Assembly: GCA_031363055.1 (NCBI GenBank)
Contig: JANLTP010000095.1
Location: 1-64,000 of the forward strand
Direction: 5' to 3'
Origin: JANLTP01 sp031363055
GTDB lineage: Bacteria > Pseudomonadota > Gammaproteobacteria > Burkholderiales > Burkholderiaceae_E
DNA length: 64,000 nt
Under the pieces are notes generated by a model. The model was not told the origin of the DNA, ran no database searches, and saw only the letters and a list, made by a program, of their open reading frames with translations. Both the position numbers and the translations under genes were made by a program. Positions 45,500-54,351 of the stretch are shown here, piece by piece (the stretch's first letter is position 1; each line of letters starts with the position of its first letter).

Positions 45500-46626
45500 C
45501 TGCTGTCCGATGCGGAACTCGCGTACCTCGCGCAGTTGCCGGTGGTGCGCGTAGCGCTCACCCAAGACGATTTTTCGCCCTATCAGAACATTGATGCTCA
45601 GGGGAGAATTGGCGGCTTCTCCGTCACCGGCTTGAGCGCGGTGGCGCGCCCTCTGGGCGTTCGACTTGAGCCGGTCTTGTTCAAGAGTTGGCCCGAAGTG
45701 CTGGCGGCCGTACGCGAACGCAAGGCCGATCTGATTCCTTATATCGGCTATACCGATGAGCGATCCAAATACCTGTCGTTCACGCGCGGCGTGGGTCTCG
45801 ATCCGAGCACGCTGATCGGCAGGATCGACCGTCAATCATGCCGAAAATGAGGCTCATAATCTGGGTGCGCTGATTGATGATCTGCTTGATCTGAGTCAAA
45901 TAGAGACGGGCCGCTTGGTGCTCAAGCAGAGTTCGTTCGAGCTGTCGACCTTGCTGAGCGCGTTGGTCGACACCTTTGAGCCGATCCGAAAGACCAAAGG
46001 ACTCCAACTCTCGGTCAAGATCGATACGAGCCTGCCCAATCGGATTCTCAGCGATCTGAAGCGCTTGCGCCAAATTCTGGTTAGTCTGATTGGTAATGCC
46101 GTCAAGCATACGTCCCGAGGCAGCGTCGATATCAAACTTGCGCCACTGCAATCGATGCCGCTCGCTGTAAGTGCCGATACCGATGCCGATTCCGGTATCA
46201 ACGGACGATTCGATCTTGAATTTACCGTCTCGGATACTGGTTCCGGCATTGCATCCGATCGGATGGAGCATATTTTCGAGCCGTTTGGCCCTGGGTTTGG
46301 TGCCGACTCACCGGCGTTGGGCAATCACTATCCGGGTGCTGGCAGCACCGGTCTGGGCCTGTCCATTTGCAAGCGACTGGTTGAGCACATGGGCGATCGA
46401 ATCAGCGCTGCGGATTCTTCTGGTCGATGATGATCTTTTCAGTCGTGGCATGGTCGCGCTGCTGCTCGAACAAAACGGTGTCGAGGTCATTCAGGCTGAC
46501 GATGGCGTGCAGGCCAGCGAGCTTGGGATGAAGGCCGATTTTGATGCGCTGGTTTCGGACTTGCACATGCCCAATATGGGTGGCGTGGCGCTGGCCACGG
46601 CGCAGCGTGGCCAGGCGAATACTTGA
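45500..46626 (+). pseudogene. Collapsed BvgS/EvgS-like hybrid sensor kinase
   Basis: Three family segments follow one another in different frames. First, from 45500, comes a periplasmic solute-binding (SBP_bac_3) sensor piece without a proper N-terminus (LSDAELAYLAQLPVVRVAL to YTDERSKYLSFTRGV). Second, from about 45828, come the second half of a HisKA domain (AHNLGALIDDLLDLSQIETG), which lacks the phospho-acceptor His, and an HATPase domain to GLGLSICKRLVEHMG. Third, from about 46405, comes a receiver domain (LRILLVDDDLFSRGM, DALVSDLHMPNMGG) that stops early at 46626. The joins at about 45815-45830 and 46400-46410 change frame, so no functional kinase can be made. Intact relatives exceed 1000 residues. 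Confidence 0.85.
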
Positions 46627-46661
46627 CTGAATGGCTTGCAAGTTCCTGCGTTTGTGAATCG

Positions 46662-47302
46662 TTACTCGGGCAGATCAAAGCGATAACCGACCCCGTAAAT
46701 TGAGGTAATGCATTCCCGACCCGGTTCGATCATCTGAATTTTGCGTCGCAGATTCTTGATGTGGCTATCGATCGCACGATCGCTGACATTGCGCAGATCG
46801 GCGTGGGCGCTGTCGAGCAATTGGCTGCGTGAGAACACCCGTCCTGGTTGCGACATCAGCACTCGCAGCATGCGAAACTCCAGTGGTGTCAGCGCCAATG
46901 CGGTGCCGGGCCAGGTGATTCGAAGGGCCTGTTCGTCAACATTCCAGGGCCGCGCCGATGACTGTAACTGACCTCGCGCGGACTGAACGGCTTGCAGACA
47001 TAATCGTCGGCGCCCGCGTCGAGACCGATCAGGCGGTCGACCTCATCAATTCGTGCGGTCAGCATCAGAATCGGAACATCGCTGAATTCGCGAATCGCGC
47101 GGCACAAACTGATGCCGTCGAGCCCGGGTAACATCAGATCGAGAATGATCAGAGCGGGTAGCGCTTGTTTGATGTGTTCGAGGGCCTGTTGACCGTCGGC
47201 TAGGGCGCTGGCTTCGAATTCTTCGTTGCGCAAGTAGTCCAGCAGTACCTGGGTAATCCGGCTGTCGTCCTCGACGACCAGTACTCGGCGCGTACTCGTC
47301 AT
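46662..47302 (-). pseudogene. baeR: BaeR-like OmpR-family response regulator with internal deletion
   Basis: The receiver domain is well preserved and close to BaeR (VLVVEDDSRITQVLLDYLR, IILDLMLPGLDG, CRAIREFSDVPILMLTARI, ADDYVCKPFSPREV). After REV the frame runs into unrelated sequence and a stop at 46889. The expected sequence resumes in another frame (QLQSSARPWNVDEQAL...ALTPLEFRMLRVLMSQPGRVFSRSQLL...DRAIDSHIKNLRRKI...YGVGYRFDLPE), which ends at 46662. About 10-15 inter-domain residues are lost and the DNA-binding domain is disconnected. The start overlaps the native stop of the upstream kinase as ATGA (47302-47299). Confidence 0.88.
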
Positions 47303-48806
47303 GAAGTCGCTCCACGCTGCGTGGCGAGCTCGATATGAACTTGCAATCCACCCAGTGATGATAACTTCGCCGCGATTCAGCCGCCGTGGCTCTTGACGAT
47401 CGCCTCACATATCGCCAGCCCGAGTCCTCTGCCGCTGCGATGTTCGCTGCGGGCGAAATTGGTTCGATAGAGTGGTTCGAACAGCCGGGGTAAGTCCGCT
47501 GCGGGAACCGCTGGTGCGCTGTCATCGATATCGATCGCTGCGCGGTTACCAGACGAGCGAACACTCACGACGATACGCCCCGGCGCTGACGTGTAACGCA
47601 GACTGTTTTGCAACACATTACTGAGTAACTGGTCGATGCGGGTCAGGTCCCACTGAACGGGGAGCACTTCGAGCCCGTTGGTCTCAACGCTGAGCGCCAG
47701 GCCGGCGGCACTCGCACGTCCCTCGAAGCGATTGACCAGCTCTCGAAGCAGTACGATGGCATCGAATTCAGCAAACTTGCAGGGTAAGGTCTGTAGATCC
47801 GACATCGCCAGCAAGTGCAGATCATCGACCAGCGCGCTAAGCTGAAACGCGGTATCGCGCAAAGATATGACTGCCTTCGGCTCAAGCGGGCGAACACCGT
47901 CGACCAGCGCCTCGATATCACCGCGCAGGCCAGCCAAGGGCGTTCGCAGTTCGTGGGATATATCAGCCAGCCACCGCCGTCGAACCTGTTCGAGTCTCTG
48001 CAAGCTCTCTGACATGTGGCTGATGTTGCGCACCAGATCGCCGATCTCGTCACCCCGTATCGCCTCGCGATGGCCGACTTCGACGCGCCTGCCAAACTCA
48101 CCCCGCGCGGTGTGCGCAGCGGCCGTTTGGACCGCGCGCAAGGGTCGAACCCAATGCCGAGCTCCCCACCAGGCGCCGGCCATCGCCAGTAACACCAAGG
48201 TCGTCGACACCGCAAAAGTGCCGAGGTACTGGTTTCTCAGGAAGCGGGCCTCTACGGCATCAGAGACACGAGCACTGGCTCGCAGCCGAGCGAGCGCGAC
48301 GACCTCGCCGCGTACGCGAACCTGGCGCTCGACCCATCGCACCGGCGTTTGTGGCATCGGCCGATCAAACAAGTCTGTGCCGTCCGGATTGACGACGGTC
48401 ACGCGTGGGCCAAATCCTTCCGATCCGCCGGGGGCGACGTTCGCCCGCGATCTGGTCCGTTGGGCGGTGCCGTTCGTGCGCGATCGCCGCTTGGCGAATC
48501 GGCCGGACGGCCTTCCCCCGCAGCCGGTGGCCCGCGCCTCGGCAATCCCTGTCGCTTGGCGAATTCGTCAAGCAACTCGCGCATCCGGGGACTGCGCTCG
48601 CGCAGCGCCGCCATACCACCGGCATTGTCGGCGAGCTCAACGACCAGCGCAGTGAATTGATCGAGCCGCTCGACGTCACGCGCTTCCAGATAGTCTGCGA
48701 AACCGCTCTGCAGATTCCAGGTCGTGACGGCGGCCATGGCGAGCACGGCCAGCAGCGCGGCAGCCAGCAGAAAGAGCAACAACGTGTGAACAAGGCGCAG
48801 GCGCAT
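47299..48806 (-). pseudogene. baeS: BaeS-like sensor histidine kinase with a frameshift and a nonsense codon
   Basis: The N-terminal part (48806 to about 48430: transmembrane LVHTLLLFLLAAALLAVLAMAAVTTW and periplasmic sensor) and the C-terminal part (HAMP, RRWLADISHELRTPLAGLRGDIEALVDGV, HATPase to GLGLAICEAIVKSHGG) are in different frames. A one-base loss in a five-base G/C run at 48430-48434 would account for it. A TGA at 47379-47377 then cuts the final strand; in the same frame the family C-terminus continues as IAAKLSSLGGLQVHIEL up to a TGA at 47301-47299 that overlaps the regulator's ATG. CGA (Arg) to TGA is the simplest cause. Related systems sense envelope stress and control efflux pumps. 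Confidence 0.88.
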
Positions 48807-48950
48807 GACGTGCCGGGACTTTAGTGATGAATTGTGGAGATATTACGGAGGAGTGGCCATACTACGCACACAATTGGTTTGCATAATCATGCCACTGTGT
48901 CTTCAGCATTGCGCCTTCAGTCCCCAATCACGAACTCACCCGGAGTTGAA

Positions 48951-50051
48951 ATGACATCCAGAACACTCAGCGTACTGATCAATGCGCGCGTCGCCGTCTT
49001 GCTGATAGCGAGTCTGGCCGCTTGCTCCAGCGGATCTGATTCGACGAGCGCAACCACCGGCGCGGCCACCACGCCGACTGGTGCAACGGGTACGACCGGC
49101 GCTGCGACTACCGGCACAACAACTTGTACGACCACTACAGGCACTACAACAACAGGCACCACGACGACAGGCACCACGACGACAGGCACGACGACCGCTA
49201 CCGGAACCAGCTCCACCGCCAGCGTTCTTTGTCCCTTCGCAGGCTCATACACGGGAACCTACAGCACTTCCGGGACCTTGACCGCGACCTGGAACTGGAC
49301 CTGCAGCAGCACTGCGCGTTCGCTGTCCGGCAATGGGCTGCCCAATCACGCGGTTGGCGCCTTCCCGAACTCGGGTAATCCGAACACCATCTCGACGCAA
49401 ACGGTCACGGGAACGGCAACGTTGACTCCAGTGAAGGGCACCACCAACCGATCGATCGGCGGGCCGGGCGGCGCGAATGTCTGGGCGCTCAACAGCGTCA
49501 AATTCGATCCGGGTACGGCCGGTACGTGCCCGAGCTCGATGACCTCTACCTCGAATTGCAATCTTGCCCAGGGCATGGACCCGTGGCGTATCGAAGCCCT
49601 GGGTCAGACGACCTTCAATTTCGGAGTCGATGCCAACAATGCTCACGTCCAGCCGACCGGCGAGTATCACTACCACGGCATGCCGGAGGGGCTGTTGAGC
49701 AACGCCGGCGCGACCCCTACCAACCCCAAAATGGTGATGGTCGGTTGGGCCAGCGATGGCTTTCCGGTCTACGCGCGCTACTGCTACAGCAATGCCACCG
49801 ACGCAACCAGTGCGGTCAAGATGTGCACCGGCAGCTTTGCCAAGGACACGGTCGCCGACTCCGGCCGACCGGCAACATCGTTGGTGCCGTTGGGCGCGTT
49901 CCGGTCCGATTGGACTTATGTCGCAGGCTCGGGTGATCTGGACGACTGCAACGGCCGCACCGGCGTCACGCCCGAGTTTCCTAACGGCATTTACTACTAC
50001 ATGGCGACTGATACCTATCCGTACATGAGCCGCTGCATCAAGGGTAGTTGA
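48951..50051 (+). CDS. YHYH-domain lipoprotein with Thr/Gly-rich linker
   Basis: From the ATG at 48951 the product has 366 residues with a lipoprotein signal (VLLIASLAAC, lipidated Cys25). About 60 residues of Thr/Gly/Ala repeats follow. The globular domain contains the name-giving motif GEYHYHGMPEGLL, and SDGFPVYARYCY and SDWTYVAGSGDLDDCNGRTG are further YHYH-family blocks. The upstream GTG at 48834 would place 39 residues before the signal and is rejected. The protein should be anchored at the outer membrane. The family's function is unknown. It is followed 16 bp later by a HupE-like gene; YHYH lipoprotein/HupE pairing is suggestive of metal handling but unproven. Confidence 0.87.
   Translation: MTSRTLSVLINARVAVLLIASLAACSSGSDSTSATTGAATTPTGATGTTGAATTGTTTCTTTTGTTTTGTTTTGTTTTGTTTATGTSSTASVLCPFAGSYTGTYSTSGTLTATWNWTCSSTARSLSGNGLPNHAVGAFPNSGNPNTISTQTVTGTATLTPVKGTTNRSIGGPGGANVWALNSVKFDPGTAGTCPSSMTSTSNCNLAQGMDPWRIEALGQTTFNFGVDANNAHVQPTGEYHYHGMPEGLLSNAGATPTNPKMVMVGWASDGFPVYARYCYSNATDATSAVKMCTGSFAKDTVADSGRPATSLVPLGAFRSDWTYVAGSGDLDDCNGRTGVTPEFPNGIYYYMATDTYPYMSRCIKGS
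49140..49199 (+). repeat. 15-bp tandem units coding Gly-Thr-Thr-Thr-Thr
   Basis: Units 49140-49154, 49155-49169, 49170-49184 and 49185-49199 encode G-T-T-T-T, with related degenerate copies upstream to about 49085. Units two and three are identical. This makes the surface linker of the YHYH lipoprotein. Confidence 0.9.
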
Positions 50052-50067
50052 TCGCGTTGATGCTGCA

Positions 50068-51108
50068 ATGAGAATCGTCTTCTGGGTCCTTCTGTTATGC
50101 AGCAGCGTAGCGAGTGCGCATCTGCTGCCGAAACAAAATGCGACGATCAATATCGTCGACACCACCGCCTACGTCGTCGTCGCGGTGCCGGTTACCGCGC
50201 TGAGCGGCGTGGACGATGACTCGAGCGGCACGCTGTCGTTACAGGAAATTCAAATACACACAGCGGACATCGAGCGCCAATTCAACGCTCGCCTGCGCGT
50301 AGGCGCACAAGGCATGGTCGGCACTGCCGCGCTCACGATGATCCTTCCGCCGCATACCGACGGCAACGTCGCGGACAGTGACTATGTGATCGTCATGCAT
50401 CGAGTTGATTTCCCGGCGGTGCCTGCAAAGCCAACACTGGAAACCGACCTGTTTGGGACAAGGCCAGGTGAGGCTCAAATGACGATTACGGTGACCTCGG
50501 GCGGGCACTCCGAAGTCGCGATACTGCAGGCATCGGCGCCCGGCTTTGCGTTCTTTCGCGGACGGTGGCAGGCTTATGTCCATTATCTTCAGATCGGTAT
50601 CGCCCATATCCTGAGTGGGCTGGATCACCTGCTTTTTCTCCTGACGAGTGTCATAGGCGCCGCAAGCTGGCGTTATTGGATTGCGGTCGTAACCAGTTTC
50701 ACGCTTGCTCATAGCATCACGCTGACTTTATCGGCGCTCAGTATCCTGCGTCTGCCCGCCTCGGTCGTGGAGCCCGGGATTGCCGCCAGCATCGTTCTGA
50801 TGGCCGGCTTCAATCTGTACAACTATCGCCATCGAAGTGCACCGAGCGAGAAGTTGGCCATGTCCAAGGTGGCGTTGGTTTTTGCGTGTGGCTTGTTGCA
50901 CGGTTTTGGCTTCGCATCGGCGTTGGGCGCAATTGCCACCGATACTGGCAACCGATTGGCCATACTTGCAGGCTTTAATACCGGAATTGAGCTCGGTCAA
51001 TTTCTCTTTTTAGCCGTAATCCTGCTGCTCACCGGTCTCGTATCTTCAATAAGCGCGCGGCATTTCCGCCCTGAATCAATTCGCGATCGGCCTTCGAAAG
51101 TCGTTTGA
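50068..51108 (+). CDS. HupE/UreJ-family membrane protein
   Basis: A signal peptide (MRIVFWVLLLCSSVASA) and a periplasmic beta-rich region (to about residue 165) are followed by a HupE/UreJ_2 membrane domain: YVHYLQIGIAHILSGLDHLLFLL, SFTLAHSITLTLSAL and LLHGFGFASAL. The conserved His residues in membrane segments suggest transition-metal (Ni-like) transport. The expected last transmembrane helix after GFNTGIELGQFLFLAVILLL is replaced by a short polar tail. The final 80 bp overlap the convergent amidohydrolase gene, so the C-terminus may have been lost by a junction event. The metal is not specified, as no hydrogenase or urease genes are present. Confidence 0.87.
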   Translation: MRIVFWVLLLCSSVASAHLLPKQNATINIVDTTAYVVVAVPVTALSGVDDDSSGTLSLQEIQIHTADIERQFNARLRVGAQGMVGTAALTMILPPHTDGNVADSDYVIVMHRVDFPAVPAKPTLETDLFGTRPGEAQMTITVTSGGHSEVAILQASAPGFAFFRGRWQAYVHYLQIGIAHILSGLDHLLFLLTSVIGAASWRYWIAVVTSFTLAHSITLTLSALSILRLPASVVEPGIAASIVLMAGFNLYNYRHRSAPSEKLAMSKVALVFACGLLHGFGFASALGAIATDTGNRLAILAGFNTGIELGQFLFLAVILLLTGLVSSISARHFRPESIRDRPSKVV

Positions 51109-52228
51109 CGGCCGCCATCAGGCCAAGCGGGTCATCTTCGCCCATGTCATATGGGTAGTCGGTGCCGAGCACGACGTGATCAGCGCCGAACCGGTCGACC
51201 AGAAGTTTCAACATCAAGGGATCAAAAGTAATGCTGTCGAAGTAGAACTTCTCAAGATAGGAAGACGGCGGTTTCTTGATGACCGTACGACAGTCCGGAC
51301 GCGCGCGCCAGGCATGGTCCATCCTGGCCCAATAATGCGCGATAAAACCGCCGCCGTGCGCAACCACGAATTTCAATTTCGGGTAGCGCGCGAGTACGCC
51401 GTCAAAGATCAGATGCGACACAGCAACCGTCGAGTCCAACGGATTGCCAATGACGTTATTGAAATAATGATTGGTCAGGCGATCGGCCTGTGTGTAGCCC
51501 AGCGGGTGCATAAAGACTACGACGCCAAGCGCTTCGCAGCGCGCGAAGAATTTATCAAGCCCAAGGCTCGGGTCAGTCAGATTCTTGCCGTTGACATTGG
51601 TGCAAATCTCAATGCCGCGCATGCCGAGCTTTTTAACGCAATACTCGAGTTCTCGAATCGCCAATTCGGCATCTTGCAGCGGCACCGAGCCCATGCCGAC
51701 AAATCGGTCTGGCGTGTCGGCGACGATCTGCGCGATGCCTTCGTTGACTTGGCGCGCCAGCTCGGCGCCGTAAGCGGCCTCGGTAAAGTAGAAAAAGTGA
51801 TACGGTGCCGGGCAGACCGCCTGAATATCCACCCCCATCCGATCCATATCTTGCAAGCGCTCTGTGACGCCGGTCAGCTTGGCGGCGCGACTGCTCATCT
51901 GTTTGACGTTGGTCTCATTCGTCAAGGCGTTCGCGAAGATGACGGTCGGGTCATATTGCGCTGCGTTCAGGTGAGCCGTCTTGGCGTTCACCGCTGGGTT
52001 GAGGTAGTGGCAGTGCATATCGACCACTTTGCTTTTTCCCTTGCCGCTATTCACGATACTTCTTTTGGCAACCGGCTTGGCGACTGGCTTGGAAGCCGGA
52101 TTGGCAAACGGCTTGGCAATGTTCTTTGTGCTGCTCAGGCGCGCCTTGGATTTTGTTGCGGCCACGCTGCGCTGGCCGAAATGACGGTGCAGCGGGTCGG
52201 TGCAATCAGGAGAACAGGAATAGAACAT
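51029..52228 (-). CDS. Amidohydrolase (ACMSD-like amidohydrolase-2 family)
   Basis: A metal-dependent TIM-barrel enzyme of 399 residues. The metal ligands are visible: HxH in VDMHCHYLNP, His in VVFMHPLGYTQ, His in VVAHGGGFIAHYWARM and Asp in VLGTDYPYDMG. Close relatives are aminocarboxymuconate-semialdehyde and other decarboxylases. The start at 52228 has GGGAG upstream; the longer frame from 52279 lacks one. Residues about 20-70 are a Lys/Pro/Ala-rich extension made partly of 12-bp repeats and are absent from typical relatives, whose sequence begins at VVDMHCH. The substrate is probably a carboxylated intermediate of ring or acid degradation. Confidence 0.9.
   Translation of the reverse strand: MFYSCSPDCTDPLHRHFGQRSVAATKSKARLSSTKNIAKPFANPASKPVAKPVAKRSIVNSGKGKSKVVDMHCHYLNPAVNAKTAHLNAAQYDPTVIFANALTNETNVKQMSSRAAKLTGVTERLQDMDRMGVDIQAVCPAPYHFFYFTEAAYGAELARQVNEGIAQIVADTPDRFVGMGSVPLQDAELAIRELEYCVKKLGMRGIEICTNVNGKNLTDPSLGLDKFFARCEALGVVVFMHPLGYTQADRLTNHYFNNVIGNPLDSTVAVSHLIFDGVLARYPKLKFVVAHGGGFIAHYWARMDHAWRARPDCRTVIKKPPSSYLEKFYFDSITFDPLMLKLLVDRFGADHVVLGTDYPYDMGEDDPLGLMAAVKRLSKADRELIQGGNAARLLKIRDR
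52067..52114 (-). repeat. 12-bp tandem units in the amidohydrolase N-terminal extension
   Basis: Four imperfect 12-bp units (52067-52078, 52079-52090, 52091-52102, 52103-52114; plus-strand form GGCAACCGGCTT) encode K-P-V-A/K-P-F-A tetrapeptides on the minus strand. The frame is kept. Confidence 0.85.
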
Positions 52229-52391
52229 TAGCACTCCCAAGTTCGACAAATAAAGCCGAAATTTAATTCGTGAAAACAAACCTGATTCTACCGACTCTCA
52301 AACTTATTATTTATCTTTCGATCATTTACGCCGAAGTTTGTTTATCATCATGCTTCGCAAAACGGGTTCACTAATTTCTCGGAGGAAACTG

Positions 52392-53306
52392 ATGCACATC
52401 GGACTTGCCGGCACGGGAAAAATGGGCAGCGCGATGGCCAGGAGACTGCTCTGCCTCGGCCAACAGGTTTCGGTGTGGAATCGTTCACCCGAGCGAGCGA
52501 AACCGCTGCTTGAGCTGGGCGCAACCTGGGCATCTGAATTGCGGATGCTAGCCAGCTCGACGGAGTTGGTCATTACGATGTTGACCGACGAGTCTGCTCT
52601 CGACGAGGTTTATCTCGGCAGGAACGGTTTGCTCGTGAATCCGCCTGCGAACCAGTTATTCATCGACATGAGCACCGTCAACCCTGCCAAGCCCAAGGAA
52701 ATCGGCGAGCGGGCGCAAGCAGCGCAGGCCTTGTTTCTGGAGTGCCCCGTTGGCGGCAGTGTCGGCCCGGCCCTGGACGGCAAGCTGTTGGGTTTTGTGG
52801 GTGGTGATTCTGCCGCGTTGACGCGCGCCAAACCCGAACTGGACCTGCTCTGCCGACGTATCGAGCATGTCGGCGCACTGGGTGCCGGCGCGACGATGAA
52901 GCTGGCCATCAATCTCCCGTTGATGGTCTATTGGCAGACCTTGGGCGAAGCCCTCTCGCTGATACAGCCCCTGGGTCTGGATCTGAAGCGTGTGATCGAT
53001 ATTTTCTCGGAAGCCTCGGGCGGGCCCAATATGCTCAACGTGCGAGGCGGCATGATTGCGCAGGCGCTATCCGGCGCGCAAGCCGGACCCACTACGGTCG
53101 ACATTGCGACCATGCGCAAGGATGTGCGCGCGATGCTCGCCCAAGCGCAGGCGACGCAAGTAAATTTACCACTGACGGCTCAGACGCTGCGCTCCTTCGA
53201 TGCGGCGGCTGCGCACGGCCTGGACGGCGCGGACTGTACTCAGTTGTTGGTGTGGTGGCTGAGTTCGGGCGGTCGAGGCCAGCTCCAGGTTTCAAGTCGT
53301 AGTTAA
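52392..53306 (+). CDS. NAD(P)-dependent oxidoreductase, 3-hydroxyisobutyrate dehydrogenase family
   Basis: This 304-residue beta-hydroxyacid dehydrogenase starts at 52392, where GGAGGA lies just upstream and the N-terminus MHIGLAGTGKMGSAMARRLL carries the dinucleotide motif at once. The substrate-binding block is ECPVGGSVGPALDGKL and the catalytic Lys lies in GAGATMKLAINLPLM. It should oxidise a 3-hydroxy acid or reduce an aldehyde/imine analogue. It heads a run of plus-strand genes (Bug protein, TetR regulator). A second family member lies at 55107-56063. Confidence 0.9.
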   Translation: MHIGLAGTGKMGSAMARRLLCLGQQVSVWNRSPERAKPLLELGATWASELRMLASSTELVITMLTDESALDEVYLGRNGLLVNPPANQLFIDMSTVNPAKPKEIGERAQAAQALFLECPVGGSVGPALDGKLLGFVGGDSAALTRAKPELDLLCRRIEHVGALGAGATMKLAINLPLMVYWQTLGEALSLIQPLGLDLKRVIDIFSEASGGPNMLNVRGGMIAQALSGAQAGPTTVDIATMRKDVRAMLAQAQATQVNLPLTAQTLRSFDAAAAHGLDGADCTQLLVWWLSSGGRGQLQVSSRS

Positions 53307-53367
53307 CAGTAACTACTTCTGGCGACTTGATTTATTTTTTTTGGTGAGGAAAACTGAGGAGACATTC

Positions 53368-54351
53368 ATGCAGCAAGCGCTAAAAAAATTCGCAGGTGTT
53401 CGTTTTGTTTTCTGTGCTGTGCTTTGCCTGTTTTCCTGGCAGGCCAAGGCGCAGTCATTTCCGAACAAGCCGGTCAAGCTGATTGTGACCTACGCACCTG
53501 GCGGTAGCTCCGATCTGATGTCGCGCATCATCGGTCTGAAGCTCAGTAACCTGTGGGGCCAACCGGTCGTGATCGAAAGTCGGCCGGGTGCGGCCGGGGC
53601 TATTGGTATGGAGTTCACTGCGCGTTCAGCCAATGACGGCTATACCTTTGTCGTTGGGAACCTTGGGCCAGCCGCGGTGAACCCGCTGATCACCAAGGTG
53701 CCTTACGATATGGATAAGGACTTCATCGCCGTCTCCCTGACGGCCACCGGCCCAAACGTTCTGGTGGTCCCTGCGTCGTCGCCCTACAAAAGCGTTCTGG
53801 ACTTGGTCGCCGCAGCCCGAGAAAAGCCGGACACAGTAAATTTTGGCACCAGCGGACCGGGCAGCATGGCGCACCTGGCGGGTGAAATGATGATGCGCGA
53901 AGCCAAGATCAAAATGGTCGGCGTCAGCTATAAGGGCGGCGGATTGTCCGTGAACGATCTTCTGGCGGCGCATCTCGACATGATGGTCTCCGATATCCTG
54001 CCGGTCTCGCAACACATCAAAAGCGGTAAGTTGCGCGCGCTCGCCAGTACCGGCGGCAAACGTTCGGCGTTGATCCCCGAGGTGCCCACCTTCGCAGAGT
54101 CGGGCTTGCAGGGCTTGGTGGCCGAGAATTGGTGGGGCGTTTTTCTGCCTGCAGGCACGCCGGCAGCGATTGTTGATCTCTACAGCGCTGCTCTTGCTAA
54201 AATCATGATAGACCCGGATCTGAAAGAGCGATTTGCCGCCCTCGGCGTTGAGCCGCACGCTACGACTCAAGAAGAGTTCAAAGCCTTTCTGGCTGCCGAG
54301 AAAGCGAAGTACTCAAAACTTATTGCTGACAATGGTATCAAAGCCGAGTAA
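53368..54351 (+). CDS. Bug-family periplasmic solute-binding protein
   Basis: A complete 327-residue receptor. The ATG at 53368 follows TGAGGAGA and begins a signal peptide ending at AKAQ. Family blocks are all present: FPNKPVKLIVTYAPGGSSD, GQPVVIESRPGAAG, NDGYTFVVGNLGPAAVNP, EKPDTVNFGTSGPGSMAHLAGEM, YKGGGLSVNDLLAAHLDMM, LIPEVPTFAESGLQG and the end AEKAKYSKLIADNGIK. It probably captures the substrate used by the surrounding monooxygenase and dehydrogenase genes (inference). Its last 20 bp overlap the TetR gene. Confidence 0.94.
   Translation: MQQALKKFAGVRFVFCAVLCLFSWQAKAQSFPNKPVKLIVTYAPGGSSDLMSRIIGLKLSNLWGQPVVIESRPGAAGAIGMEFTARSANDGYTFVVGNLGPAAVNPLITKVPYDMDKDFIAVSLTATGPNVLVVPASSPYKSVLDLVAAAREKPDTVNFGTSGPGSMAHLAGEMMMREAKIKMVGVSYKGGGLSVNDLLAAHLDMMVSDILPVSQHIKSGKLRALASTGGKRSALIPEVPTFAESGLQGLVAENWWGVFLPAGTPAAIVDLYSAALAKIMIDPDLKERFAALGVEPHATTQEEFKAFLAAEKAKYSKLIADNGIKAE

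Noticed and set aside
45536..45850. Stand-alone small solute-binding protein
   Set aside because: It lacks a signal peptide and N-terminal strand, ends in unrelated residues after FTRGVG, and is followed by kinase sequence, so it is a fragment of the hybrid kinase.
49085..49215. Sequencing artefact in the Thr/Gly repeat
   Set aside because: The frame is kept through all units, with silent differences among them, as expected for a real low-complexity linker.
51176..52231. 351-residue plus-strand frame antisense to the amidohydrolase
   Set aside because: The minus strand has all metal ligands of the amidohydrolase family; the plus frame has no recognisable features.
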